A stretch of 64,000 nt of DNA from Ooceraea biroi. Lineage: Eukaryota; Arthropoda; Insecta; Hymenoptera; Formicidae. The notes beneath the pieces are model-generated. The model made no database searches. It saw only the letters and a program-made list of their open reading frames with translations, and was not told the DNA's origin. How positions within the stretch are numbered: position 1 is the stretch's first letter; each line of letters starts with the position of its first letter. Below are positions 46,313 to 56,636 of this stretch, piece after piece. The DNA lies in NCBI RefSeq assembly GCF_003672135.1, contig NC_039517.1, forward strand, positions 12,114,601-12,178,600. The letters are read 5' to 3'. A program made the translations under genes and the position numbers.

Positions 46313-47597
46313 TTAGGTTGTTCATTAAGTTCTGCGGTTTTTTGCCCTAAATTAAAACATAAATCTATTGTACTTACACATTTATTCAATCTAGAATGTA
46401 TTGTCCATCTTGATCGACCACCTTCTGCCAACGTTCTGGAAGGGACATAATGCCGCGTTTGTAGAAGTCGCGCGACTTCTGCGCGAAAAAGTCCTTCAAG
46501 TACGTTTGAATATCGTCCACTGAATTAAAGCGCTGCCCGTCGAGATTGTTTTGGAGTGACCGGAACAGATGGTAATCCGACGGCGCAAGGTCTGGGGAGT
46601 ACGGTGGGTGCTGCATGACTTCCCAGCCAAAGCACTTCAACTTCTTCTTGGTCACCAAAGCAGTGTGTGGTTTGGCGTTGTCATAGTGGAAGACAACGCC
46701 CTTCCTGTTCGTCAATTCCGGCCGCTTCTCCGCCACTGCCTGCTTCAATTTTTCTAACTGAGCGCAATGCTTCTCGGCGTCGATGGTCTGACCGCGCGGA
46801 AGCAGCTCGAAGTACAGGACGCCTCGCCAATCCCACCACACACTCAGCATCACTTTCTTCGGATGCAAATCCGCTTTGGCAACCGATTGTGACGACTCAC
46901 CCGGACCGCACCATGACCGCTTGCGTCGAATGTTGTTATATACCACCCATTTTTCATCTCCCGTGACTACCCGTTTGAGAAAGGCCTCCAGCGAGTTCCA
47001 TTTCAGCAGGGATTCACAGATCATGACGCGGTCCAAAATGTTCTTTTCGGTGAGTTCGTGAGGGACCTAAACATCTGCTTTTTTCGACATCCCAAGCCGT
47101 TTTAATCGCTGCGCAACCGTTGTATGGGCGATGTCGAAGCGCTCCGCGATCTCCCGCGTCGTCAGATGTCGGTCTGCTTTGATTGCGCCCACGATTTGGT
47201 CGTCGTCAGTGGTGGATGGACGACCGGAGCGAGTAGCATCGGAGACGTTCACATCTCCGGAACGAAAGCGCGCAAACCAACGCTGACAAGTGTCAGCGCT
47301 TATGGCCGAGTCCCCGTATACGCCACATATCTCACGTTGTGCGTCCGTCGCTTTTACTCCTTTGCGGAAGAAAAATAGCAAAATGTGCCGAAAATGCACC
47401 TTTTGATCCTCCATTTTCAATAAATAGCGCGTACACACAACACGTCAAAACACAACAAAGACTCTGGCGAAATGTCAAGCGTTGTCTAACCTGCCACGGA
47501 GTATGCGGCAATCCGCGGTTCAGGCGATGCATGCTATCTTTTTCAATGGACAAACGCTATCTATCGAGAAAACCGCAGAACTTAATGAACAACCTAA
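46313..47597 (-). mobile_element. mariner transposon, 1285 bp, nested in piggyBac
   Basis: Ends TTAGGTTGTTCATTAAGTTC in both directions, flanked by TA (46311-46312 and 47598-47599). Removing the element and one TA restores the piggyBac frame around ETNRYA. It contains one transposase frame with a single stop. Confidence 0.95.
46386..47414 (-). pseudogene. mariner transposase, one stop at WVPHEL
   Basis: 342 residues from the ATG at 47414: MEDQKVHFRHILLFFFRKG, ADTCQRWFARFRSGDVNVSD and HLTTREIAERFDIAHTTVAQ (helix-turn-helix motifs). The Trp of WVPHEL is replaced by TAG at 47067-47069. The frame then continues in phase through VTGDEKWVVYNN, VFHYDNAKPHTAL and YSPDLAPSDYHLF (DD34D) to the stop at 46386. 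GC content is higher than in the surroundings. Apart from the one stop the gene looks complete, so it died recently. Confidence 0.94.
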
Positions 47598-48322
47598 TAT
47601 AATATGTAATATTTCATTATCAAAAAATAGTTTGAAATAACCTAATGGATCAAAAGTATTCGTAACTTGAAATGTGCAAGCAGAAATTCCCAAAAATGGA
47701 AAAGATGGTGGTGCGGGATTAGGGCTTTCTATATTTAGTTGCCCACCAAATCCTTCCTGAACTAAAAGTTTTGTCATCAGGATTATCCGTTTCGATTTCA
47801 GAATCACTGGAGTCACTAGAGTCTGAATTGCTTTCCGACAAATTGGCATGTTCAAAATCATCTGTATCGGTATCAGACATTGCCCCAAATTTTTTCTAAA
47901 CTAAGTAATAAAAAAGTAATAAAAAAATAAGTTTTTTTGCAATAAAAGTATATTTGACTTATATATAAGTCCAGTAGAAATTTTGTTTTGTATTTATTTA
48001 TAACGCAAAACCGGATTTTATTCCATCAATATCCCACGTATTTGGTATGCTAGTCGCTTTAATGTTTGTAAGAAACTGATAGGAAAACGCAAAAAACCGT
48101 CTGTCTGTAGGACATTCGGGGACGAATATATTGTCAGGCTGGCCGAACTGTAAGCGACCGATCTGTATTTACCATCCTAGACAATAAGAGGACGAGGAGA
48201 AGTGTTTTTCTCTCGTTCCTCTTACATTTTAGAGTTGTCCGAGTGTGACTCGGGCGTGAGCAAATCTGTCAGTTACCCATGCCCGAGTGTGACTCGGGCA
48301 TGAGCGTTAAGGGGTTAATGGA

Positions 48323-48440
48323 TTAATACGTTCGCGGTGACCTGATTGTGAAGTACGTTAGTACAAATGAATAGTGTACTGATTTTCTGACTAAAGCCTT
48401 GTGCAGAGAGATTCAACAGATTGTTGAAAATGATTGGAAT
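48323..48440 (+). pseudogene. copia RNase H C-terminal fragment
   Basis: Reads VRGDLIVKYVSTNE, a stop, CTDFLTKALCREIQQIVE, the end of the copia RNase H domain. It begins a few bases after the piggyBac TTAA. It has the same orientation and family as 32160-33410 and supplies the part missing there, so the two may be halves of one element separated by about 15 kb of nested insertions. Confidence 0.7.
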
Positions 48441-48954
48441 GCGTGCAACCACGATATATATATATATATATATAAAAATTAGAACATTCGAATAGTGGAA
48501 AAGTTGAGGATTAAATTCTACGTGTTAATTTTTATTATTTCATTTCATTATTATGTTCCTTGAAAATGCATGCACGCACGCACGCACGCACGCACACACG
48601 CACATGATGATTCAAAGAGGTATTACATGCTATCGATATAATCTCGCGAACAAACGGGGAAAAAGGAAACATGAATGGATAAAGGAAGTAAAACAAATTG
48701 ATGCCCCTCTCGGAAGACCTGGGTTGAAACCGATGTAGCTATCCTACTTAAGAGTTTTCGTAGAAGAATTAAGTTCTATACAAATTCTGATGGTGCGTGC
48801 TTCGAAAACATCTATCATTAGCTTCTTTGATTATTAGCATTTTATTTATCGTTTTTTATCAATAAAATAAACTGGTATACAAACATTTCGTTAATTTTTG
48901 TTTATACCCATTAAAAACTGCAGACTTTCCTCTTTCTAACGCAATTTTTGTTTT
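48441..48954. other. microsatellites and AT-rich sequence
   Basis: Contains a TA run (48457-48473) and a GCAC/CACG run (48570-48602). The 61-residue frame across it is low complexity. Nothing else recognised. Confidence 0.6.
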
Positions 48955-50250
48955 TTTAAACTGCAAAATGACAGCTGATTAGTTTCAGCAACTTCCTATG
49001 GGATACCCTGTAGTTACCGTTCTCGTCGATTATGATTTTTTTATCTCCGAAAATGTTTCGCACTAGCTTTATCGTGCGACATAGATCGGGCAATACTTGC
49101 ACCGTATGATTTGCAATTTCAAAACTTGGTTTCATATTTTTTAAGTTCAATGAACATCCGAACAAATGTGCCATTACAAAATGACTTTGGTAACCATCAA
49201 AAGTTAAACTTATAACACTTGCATCGCAGTCAAAAAGTGCTTTCAAACTAACGTTGAAACCAAATTGCGGTTTAACTAAATGCGTAACCAAATTCATTTT
49301 TTGAGTTCCTTCGAGTCCGTTTATGAAAAAGTATCCTGGACATTTCCAAGTGTTGTTGATAGCAACAATAATGAAAACAAAAGCTTTTCGCCAATATCTC
49401 TGTCCTGATCTAATGGAACTCTCAAATCTACATAACCATAATATTTCTTATTCAAATTCTACTTTATTTCTTATAGCCATTTCATCCATTATTAAAGCAC
49501 ACACGATCAGTCCTTTAAAATTTTTCGCTTTTGCTCGTATCATTTTCAGAACTTCTACAGACAATCCTGGTGATGCATTGATGGTTGAATACCATTTAGA
49601 TAGCGTCTTAGAATGAGGCAGACAATTATGAAACTTGTTTCACACATATTTATATGCTTTTATGCTTTCCCTGTAAAAAAGTAAATAAATGTTATGGCAA
49701 ACTTCTTTATTTTCTCTTGATATTGCTTCGAAACTGTTCTTTTAGTCGTTTTTCGAAATAACCTATTAATTAGTAGTTTATTTGATTCAAACTTTTGCAT
49801 CATTGTGTAAATGTTTTGCTTGATTCCTTTTTTCAAGTTCGCGTATAACGGATTTTAATTTGAATATTTCTTTTTACTGTCTCCACATCGTCTTCTGCAA
49901 CTTCCTCACAGTAATCGACTGTTTGGCAAGTGACACTTCTACCCATGTAAGTCTTTTTCTTAATACGACTTTCTTTGACGTATCGCTTGGCAAAATTTTT
50001 GGCAATATGGGATATCAGTTTCGATAAACGGGCTAGTAGAAGATGCTTCTATGTTAATATCGTTGTTAAATGGCTCAGAGTCTATTTTAACATTCACTTC
50101 TTCGATGAGTGATTTATCTATTTCCAAGGTATCGTTAATATCTTGTTCAATTATGGAAGTTGACACTTCCATTATTCCTGAAATATCCATATTAAATAGA
50201 AGTACAATTAATCGTATCTGCATCTGTTGACCTGTTGGTTGCCATGGCAT
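48955..50250 (-). pseudogene. P-element/THAP9-type transposase relic
   Basis: Minus-strand order: PYCQKFCQAIRQRKSY and fragments of a coiled, Lys-rich region (49700-50000). Then SKTLSKWYSTINASPGLSVE and LIVCALIMDEMAIRNKVEFE (49440-49620), typical of the P-element RNase-H-like region. Then VAINNTWKCPGYFFINGLEG, LTFDGYQSHFVMAHLFGCSL and LPDLCRTIKLVRNIFGDKKI (48956-49300). Several stops and shifts occur, and the 3' GTP-binding-like and C-terminal parts are missing. No THAP domain was found upstream. It is in a different place and orientation from the P-like element at 14843. Confidence 0.78.
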
Positions 50251-50488
50251 CTACTAGAGATGTTTCTTCGTCACTTCCTGTCTGCGAATGTACTGCCATT
50301 ATAGTAACTGTTGTACAAATTTTATTCTACAAAGAGATAATTTACTCGTTAAATTCTACTGTCTATGAAACTTTTGCTTTGTTACATTCCTGCATATCTA
50401 ATTCGATTTCCATTTTGTTTCCATCATTTGCCAGTGATGCAATAGTAACAGATTTTGTTGACTTCTTTGCAGATAATATAAATTTATA

Positions 50489-51743
50489 TTAGGTGTTTCG
50501 GTTAATTTCCACTGTTCGCATGTAGATGGCTCCAGCTGCAAATGTAGTGAACTGTGACAGCTGGAACTCATGCAATATTAAAGATTAGACATTTTTCAAT
50601 AGAATTCAATCCACCAAGGTTTACTTTTGCAAGCACTGATATTTTTTTTAAGTCAATTCAAAATGGAACGCGATAAGTTATTTTTTCGATATGTCCTCCT
50701 TCACTACTTTGATATAAAAAAAACTGCAGCTAAAGTATATCGAATATTAGTGGAAATTTATGGTGACTCTGCTCCATCAGAAACAACATGCAGAGATTGA
50801 TTTCGATGATTCTAAAGTGGATTTTGATGTGAAAGACAAGGAACGTCCAGGTCAGCCAAAAAAGTTTGAAGACCGAATTGCAAGCATTATTGGGCCAAAA
50901 TCAGTATCAAACACTCAAGGAATTGACTGAGGCACTAAGTGTTGCAGTTTCAACAGTTTCTGAACGTTTACATGCAATGGGAAAAATTCAAAAAAAAGGA
51001 AAATGGGTGCCATGAACTGACCGAAGCGAACATGCTGAACCGTGTATTCATCACCACTGCTCTGCTTGCCAGAGAGAAAAAAAGTTTTTTGTATCGGATT
51101 ATCACTGGTGATGAAAAGTGGATCCATTATGACAATTCTAAACGCAAAAGATCCAAGCCAACCATCCATATCGGCGCCAAAACGCAATATTCACGGTCAT
51201 AAGGCATTGCTCTGTACTTAGTAGGATCAAAAAGGTGTTGTGTACTATGAGCTCTTAAAATCAAATGAAACTGTTACGGCTAACTGACAACAATTATACA
51301 GTTTGAAGCTAGCGTTGGATCAAAAACGACCATAAATCGCACACAACAAAAGAAAAGTTACACGAAATGCCACCGGCCACATGTTGCAAAAGTCATCAAG
51401 AAAACGCTGACAGAGCTCGAATGGGAGGTTCTTCCGCATGCTGCGTATTCTCCAGACCTGGTCTCATCTAATTACCACTTGTTACTACTTGTTCCGTTCA
51501 ATGCAGCATGACCTTGAAGACACACGCTTTCGAGATTACGAAGAAGTCCGAAAGTGGATAGATGAATGGATTGCTTCAAAACCTGAGTCATTCTATCACC
51601 GCGGAATTCATCTCTTACAGAAAGATAGGAAAAAGTAATACAAAACGATAGAAAATATTTTGATTGATTAATCAATTTACTTTGTAATTGAAATAAATGT
51701 GTTTTTCAAGCAAAAAACAGCGAAAATTAACCGAAACAGCTAA
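50489..51743 (+). mobile_element. mariner-like transposon, 1255 bp, degenerate
   Basis: Ends TTAGGTGTTTCGGTTAATTT and, in reverse, TTAGCTGTTTCGGTTAATTT, flanked by TA on both sides (50487-50488, 51744-51745). The pseudogene runs from ATG 50663 (MERDKLFFRYVLLHYFDIKK) through KIQKKGKW and HELTEANMLNRVFITTALL, ITGDEKWIHYDNSKRKRS and AAYSPDLVSSNYHL to HRGIHLLQKDRKK at about 51635. It carries a two-base loss in WVPHEL and several other stops and shifts. The HDN block is destroyed and the third Asp is Asn. The family resembles the insect 'mori' mariners, by memory only. Confidence 0.85.
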
Positions 51744-51919
51744 TATAGCAGAATTTTTATTTAAATGATTATATTATTCCAAACGTATTGATGCATTTTT
51801 TCGGATAATAGCAGAAACGTATCCATTACATAATAATGTTTCGTTTGATGCAGCAATTACAGAAGAAATGTAATTTACTCTTTGTCATATTTTTTTGATA
51901 AAAAATTAAGATTCTTATA

Positions 51920-52690
51920 CAGGGTGTCCCAGACTTTCTAAATCTCCGCTTTAGGGTAGACTTCTGACGTCATTCCGAGACGAAAGTTTCTCTGGCAAAA
52001 TGAATGTCGAGGGTAGCGTAGTTTCAGCGCTATAATGTGTTAAAGATATCCTATCCATGTACAGAATTTTTCCGCGTTCAGTGACCCTGAAGTCGAAGGG
52101 ACCCCGCGCATCGCGCACCGATCAAGTCGATCTTAAGTTTTCGCGACTGTTCACTACGTGTTTCTATTCACTGCACAATGTCCTGTAAGCACTGTATCCT
52201 GTTCCTGTAAGCACTTTCATGGATCAGGGTCAAATCTAAAGACCTCGCTGGCCAGTTCACATGCCTCTCCACGTTCGATCCATTATTTATTCGCGTATAT
52301 CTCGTTAAACGCACTTCCGTGTACGTGTGCGCCGACATTTTCGCGCGTTATCATTCAACTTTCTGCGATATCGGCAGTACGATCGAGAAAAGACGAACCG
52401 ATCGCTTACCATATTGCACGAAATTGCGATGTACGAGGAACTGTCAGAACATATGTGAAGTGCGGCTCAACGAAAAATTAAGATCGACTTGATCGGTGCG
52501 CGATGCGCGGGGCCCCTTCGACCCGTCGAACGTCACTGAACGAGGGAAAATTCTGTACATGGATAGGATATCTTCAACCCATTATAGCGCCGAAACTACG
52601 CCACTCTCGACATTTTGCAAGAGGAACTTTCGTCTCAGAATGACCTCAGAAGTCTACTCTGAAGGTGATTCGGTAAGTCTGAGCACCCTG
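51920..52690. mobile_element. MITE related to the 39246-42903 element
   Basis: Left end CAGGGTGTCCCAGAC after TA. The right end in reverse begins CAGGGTGCTCAGACTTACCG, flanked by TG instead of TA. Arms share GACGAAAGTTCCTCTTGC and GGCCCCTTCGACC-type blocks with the DUF4817-type transposon's terminal repeats. No transposase; a deletion derivative of an older relative. Confidence 0.8.
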
Positions 52691-53223
52691 TGTTCTATAA
52701 CTTTTGTTATACAACAGACATTGATTCCGATTTAAAAAACTAAAGGTGTCTTCAAAATCTTAAAAGGTACAAGTAATAAAAATATTTGAATAATACATTT
52801 CGCAGTATATTATGCAATATTAATTTGGATCATTATTTTTTGAAATCAATATTTACAGTGTTTCATGGAAGTGAATTCAATCATTCTGTTCAGCAAGAAC
52901 TTTAAAAGTTAGAGTACATATTAATTATAATAATTTGCAAGTTAGGAGCTGACTTAAGAAATTATTTACTGTCTGCTTTATTGTTGTGCGTAATTATAAA
53001 AATAAAAACTATAAAAACCTTAAATGTTTTAATTATAAATATAATAATATTGGATAATGTAATATTGGCTAAATTATTCGAAATTAATATCTATTATAAT
53101 AATTTTTTTATTACAGCCTGTATCAGAAAGCGAAGAAACTTACAAATACAAAACGCATTTTTAGTGATATTGTCCAAAACGTTTTAACAACCAACTTCGC
53201 ACTTTTGAAGCAAATCAATTGTG
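52691..53223. other. AT-rich stretch upstream of a possible gene exon
   Basis: No repeat or coding frame recognised apart from an AT-rich 68-residue frame that I do not support. If 53224 is a real gene start, this stretch would hold its 5' UTR and promoter; no TATA or initiator was assigned. Confidence 0.35.
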
Positions 53224-53418
53224 ATGGCATCAGTTATGAAGTTCGTTCTATTTGTGTTCATAATCATTATGGTGTTCTTAGAAGGAGAATCGCAATTATT
53301 GCAGAATGTGTCATTTTTAGAGAATGATTTGATAAATTTCCTTTTCCCTAAAGATCCAAATTTAGTGAAAGTAAGGAAATTAAAAGAAGGAATGAATGAT
53401 GCTACAGTATTGGATTTT
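53224..53418 (+). CDS. possible first exon of a secreted protein gene
   Basis: ATG at 53224 gives a strong signal-peptide-like start: MASVMKFVLFVFIIIMVFLE (hydrophobic core of about 12 residues), then GESQ as a likely cleavage region. About 40 further residues follow, including LFPKDPNLVKVRKLKEGMND. At 53419 the sequence GTAAGTAT is a textbook splice donor. Codon use and composition differ from the transposons around it. I do not recognise the protein and see no second exon before 53653, where transposons begin. It could be a host gene interrupted or with a long first intron, or a relic. If not spliced, the frame ends at 53442. Confidence 0.5.
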
Positions 53419-54031
53419 GTAAGTATAACAGAACATATTTAACTGAAATTTTTATTGATTTTTATATATTATCATATATTAACATTATCGAACGGAAGTT
53501 TTAATTAACGGAATTAAGTCATCAAGTTATTATATCATAAAGGGTATAACGGGAGATTAACTATCACTCAATGATACTGAATCTTCTGGATAAGGTGTAA
53601 CAATAATCACTGATCTGATTGTCCGCCACTTGAAATTGTCTACGAGGTACTATCAAGCGACGCGGTAGCGTCGCGACGCCAAGTACACTGCGGTGCATTG
53701 AATCGCTGGGTCATAGTAGATTTCTTGATTTATCGGCGTGACATCTCCGTTGGGTCGATAATGATCAACGCGCGCGGCTCATAGAATATTTGAATATTTT
53801 GATGAGTCGCGCGCGTTGATCATATCTATTTGAATAAATATATAATTGCATATGCAATGAAATAATACACAATATAATTCAACACAAATTAAATTAAAAG
53901 GTTTTCAAACTTATTCTGTTATTATAGTAAAACTTTCGTGTTTCCGAGAAATGTCCTGTTAATTAATTTGGTGGCTCTGAAAAGAGCCGTTTGATATGGT
54001 TTTGAAAAGAACCGATTATACTGAAACTAAT

Positions 54032-55069
54032 TTAATAATTGGTCCAGTAGCCTTCTCTTGCTACTACTTGCTGCAATCTGTTGTCGATGGAGCGGTGAAG
54101 ATTTGCAAAAAATTTAGGCTTACGTCTCAAGCCTTCCCACATGTTTCTTGCGTGCGAAACCAGATTTGCTTTCGTTCTCTCATGCCTACAATCCCACGAA
54201 TTGGCAATTGATGCCCAAACATTTTCTATCAAATTAAGATCCGGGGATTTTGCAGGCCAATCGAGAACTTCAATTTCTGGGTGTTGGGCGAACCATTCTT
54301 TTACTATGTTCGCGGTATGGACGGCACTATTGTCTTGCACTAATCGGAACGTTGGCATATCTTCCTCGGAATATATTTGACGAACGCTGGGGAGCAATAC
54401 GTTCTGCAGAATGTCGATATATTCCAAGGCATCCATATGCGACGAGACTTCGACTAATTCTCCCGGACAATGTGCGCTTATCCATCCCCACATAGCACAA
54501 GTAATGCGTCCACTTCGTTCGCAAGGAATCACGTATTTGGGATCAAGCCGATGGTCTTCGGGTCTCCACACATGTAGGCGTCGATTATGTGCCGAACAAA
54601 ACACTTTTTCATCAGTCCAGATAGTTCTGTTCCAATCTTCTGGTGAAGTCGTATTAAGTTGTTGCAAAGCGAAAGAAACACGATCATCGCGATGTTTCAT
54701 CGTTAAAGCTATTTTACGTGCAGGACGGTAACAATGCACACCCGCTTTATGCAAGCGCTTTTGCGCTGTCCACTTCGATATCTGTAAATCTAACTCATTT
54801 ACAGAATGCGACACCGGAAGAAAACAGTTTCTATCTACCTGATTAACTAAAGCCATATCTTCTTTAACAGTTGTCGATCGCAGCCTACTGTTGTGTCGCC
54901 GATTATCTTGGCACCCTTCTGCTCCGTCCTCTTGCCATCGCTTGATCCATTTCCGCACATTTGTGTCACTGCACGGAATACTAAGTGCAATATCTCGCAC
55001 ACTCCGTCCCGCTTCCCACATTCCAATAATGCGGCCACGGTGAAAAATATCGACTTGCTTGTTTGCCAT
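54032..55069 (-). CDS. Tc1-like transposase, apparently full length
   Basis: 345 residues without stop from ATG 55069. N terminus MANKQVDIFHRGRIIGMWEA, then helix-turn-helix motifs (SVRDIALSIPCSDTNVRKWI, and a second around VNELDLQISKWTAQKRLHKA). Catalytic blocks: TIWTDEKVFCSAHNRRLHVW (first Asp), FRLVQDNSAVHTANIVKEWF (second Asp) and WPAKSPDLNLIENVWASIAN (Glu), the DD34E arrangement of Tc1 elements. Length matches the family (about 340). The usual PH after DNA is AVH here, and NPIE is NLIE. It is the only complete transposase frame in the window, so this element is a candidate for recent or current activity. Confidence 0.94.
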   Translation of the reverse strand: MANKQVDIFHRGRIIGMWEAGRSVRDIALSIPCSDTNVRKWIKRWQEDGAEGCQDNRRHNSRLRSTTVKEDMALVNQVDRNCFLPVSHSVNELDLQISKWTAQKRLHKAGVHCYRPARKIALTMKHRDDRVSFALQQLNTTSPEDWNRTIWTDEKVFCSAHNRRLHVWRPEDHRLDPKYVIPCERSGRITCAMWGWISAHCPGELVEVSSHMDALEYIDILQNVLLPSVRQIYSEEDMPTFRLVQDNSAVHTANIVKEWFAQHPEIEVLDWPAKSPDLNLIENVWASIANSWDCRHERTKANLVSHARNMWEGLRRKPKFFANLHRSIDNRLQQVVAREGYWTNY

Positions 55070-55190
55070 CGTTGCTCGATGCTAAATGCGAATAACATCT
55101 CGCTATGTTGACAAATGAATATTGGTGAAACAAAATACAATAGTTGACATCCATTTGGCGTAGCTTTACTTTCAAAACTCACGTTTTGTA

Positions 55191-55669
55191 CACTGCAAAA
55201 CATGTCCACTTTAAATTCCGCGAAACTATAACAGAAAAAAAGTCATTTTTTTCCGCTTTAACTTGTAAGTGTGAAATTAAAGCGGAATCATTGCGAGTTG
55301 TCATAGTTACGTTATTTTCGTCCGCTTTAAATATGTATGACCGAAATCGTAACCGATGATCACATCCTTTATAATATCCGTTATAATGCTAGATTATTAC
55401 CAGTCCTATTTATATAAAGGATTTTATATTAAAATTAAATAGGACTGGTAATAATCTAGCATTATAACGGATATTATAAAGGATGTGATCATCGGTTACG
55501 ATTTCGGTCATACATATTTAAAGCGGACGAAAATAACGTAACTATGGCAACTCGCAATATGGCAGCAGTGTATATATATATATGATTCCGCTTTAATTTC
55601 ACACTTACAAGTTAAAGCGGAAAAAAATGACTTTTTTTCGTTATAGTTAAAGTGGACATGTTTGCAGTG
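55191..55669. mobile_element. palindromic MITE nested in the Tc1 element, TA duplication
   Basis: Ends CACTGCAAAACATGTCCAC and, in reverse, CACTGCAAACATGTCCAC, flanked by TA. The halves are inverted copies about 235 bp long meeting near 55420 (TAGGACTGGTAATAATC on both sides). Its right arm carries a small TA-rich insert (55568-55582). The first bases match the host Tc1 end (CACTGC), which suggests it uses a related transposase. Confidence 0.9.
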
Positions 55670-56455
55670 TATCATATAACAATGGCAAGCAATCATGAAG
55701 ATTTGCAGATGAATATTTTTCACCGTGGCCACATTACTCTGAACCATCTCAAATGTTTTTTTTCAGAGCCACCAAATTAATTAACAGGACATCTCTCGGA
55801 AACACGAAAGTTTTACTATAATAACAGAATAAGTTTGAAAACCTTTTAATTTAATTTGTGTTGAATTATATTGTGTATTATTTCATTGCATATGCAATTA
55901 TATATTTATTCAAATAGATATGATCAACGCGCGCGACTCATCAAAATATTCAAATATTCTATGAGCCGCGCGCGTTGATCATTACCGACCCAACGGAGAA
56001 GTCACGTCGATAAATCAAGAAATCTACTATGACCCAGAGATTCAATGCACCGCAGTGTACATAAAACAATAAATAGCCGCATGAAAAATAGCCGCTTGAT
56101 ACAGCACTGGCGTGACATCGTCGAGGCGCTACCAAGTAGTTTATCCGGAATTTACATCATTTGACAGATCACATAAACTTGAGAATAAAATATCTCAGGA
56201 ACTAAAGCCGTAATAAAAAATCTAACGGCACTTTTATAATATAATATGGGTGCACGCTTTCGAACGCGATCAATTAGAATTAAATTGGTGCAGGCAATCC
56301 TGAGATATTGCAATCTTATGTTAAAACTGTGACGTTTCGGTTTTCATAGAATTCAGACCACTCACGTATGTATGTTCGCATAAACACATGTAAAGCGATT
56401 TTGTCCCTCAAGCTTGCGTTCACACATGCGTTCATACATGCACGATTTAATTTAT

Positions 56456-56636
56456 TCGACGATGACGACAACGACGACGATGACGTTGCACCACGTCGAT
56501 GTTGACGTTGCACCACGTCGACGACAACGACGACGTTGCACCACATCGACGTGCTGCAACGTCATACGGCAACGTCGTCGTCGTCGTCGATGTGGTGCAA
56601 CGTCGTCGTCGTCGTCAACGTGGTGCAACGAAAAAA
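56456..56636. repeat. trinucleotide-rich centre of the T2 pair
   Basis: Built from GACGACGAC runs and the phrase GTTGCACCACGTCGACG, each followed later by its reverse (CAACGTGGTGCAACG). This is a near-palindrome with strong secondary-structure potential. The Thr-, His- and Arg-rich frames over it are low-complexity by-products. Confidence 0.75.

Larger units (their letters stand above)
43080..48314 (-). pseudogene. piggyBac transposase gene with two nested insertions
   Basis: Minus-strand order: ATG at 47879, an acidic leader (MSDTDTDDFEHANLSESNSD), a frameshift, then NTFDPLGYFKLFFDNEILHI; a mariner interrupts (46313-47597); NRYAEQQPGNTTNSW and SRRRYLHIKRNLHFTNNNEY (45923-46300); GKGTVLNDKYKNMP; a T-family insertion (44106-45762); SQMVLSLTDFLLSQGYCLTT and DNFYTSPQLADFL; IDYNDTMGSVDRLDQQLHDY; and a Cys-rich C terminus (RCCAMCCTKRN, YYCKQCNVGLCPVPCF) ending at 43281. 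The right end CCCCTTAACGCTCATGCCCG abuts TTAA at 48315-48318. The left end near 43080 (CCTTAAAGCTCG) resembles it but has no clear TTAA. Confidence 0.9.
53686..56057 (-). mobile_element. Tc1-type transposon, 2372 bp, with intact transposase frame
   Basis: Ends CACTGCGGTGCATTGAATC in both directions, flanked by TA (53684-53685, 56058-56059). Inverted arms of about 300 bp (53686-53985 and 55758-56057). Each arm contains its own GC-rich hairpin GATCAACGCGCGCG...CGCGCGCGTTGATC (53763-53821 on the left). The transposase is on the minus strand. A palindromic MITE lies between transposase start and right arm (55191-55669). Confidence 0.92.

Noticed and set aside
48553..48738. Frame with Ala-Arg-Thr-His repeats
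   Set aside because: Translation of a GCAC microsatellite.
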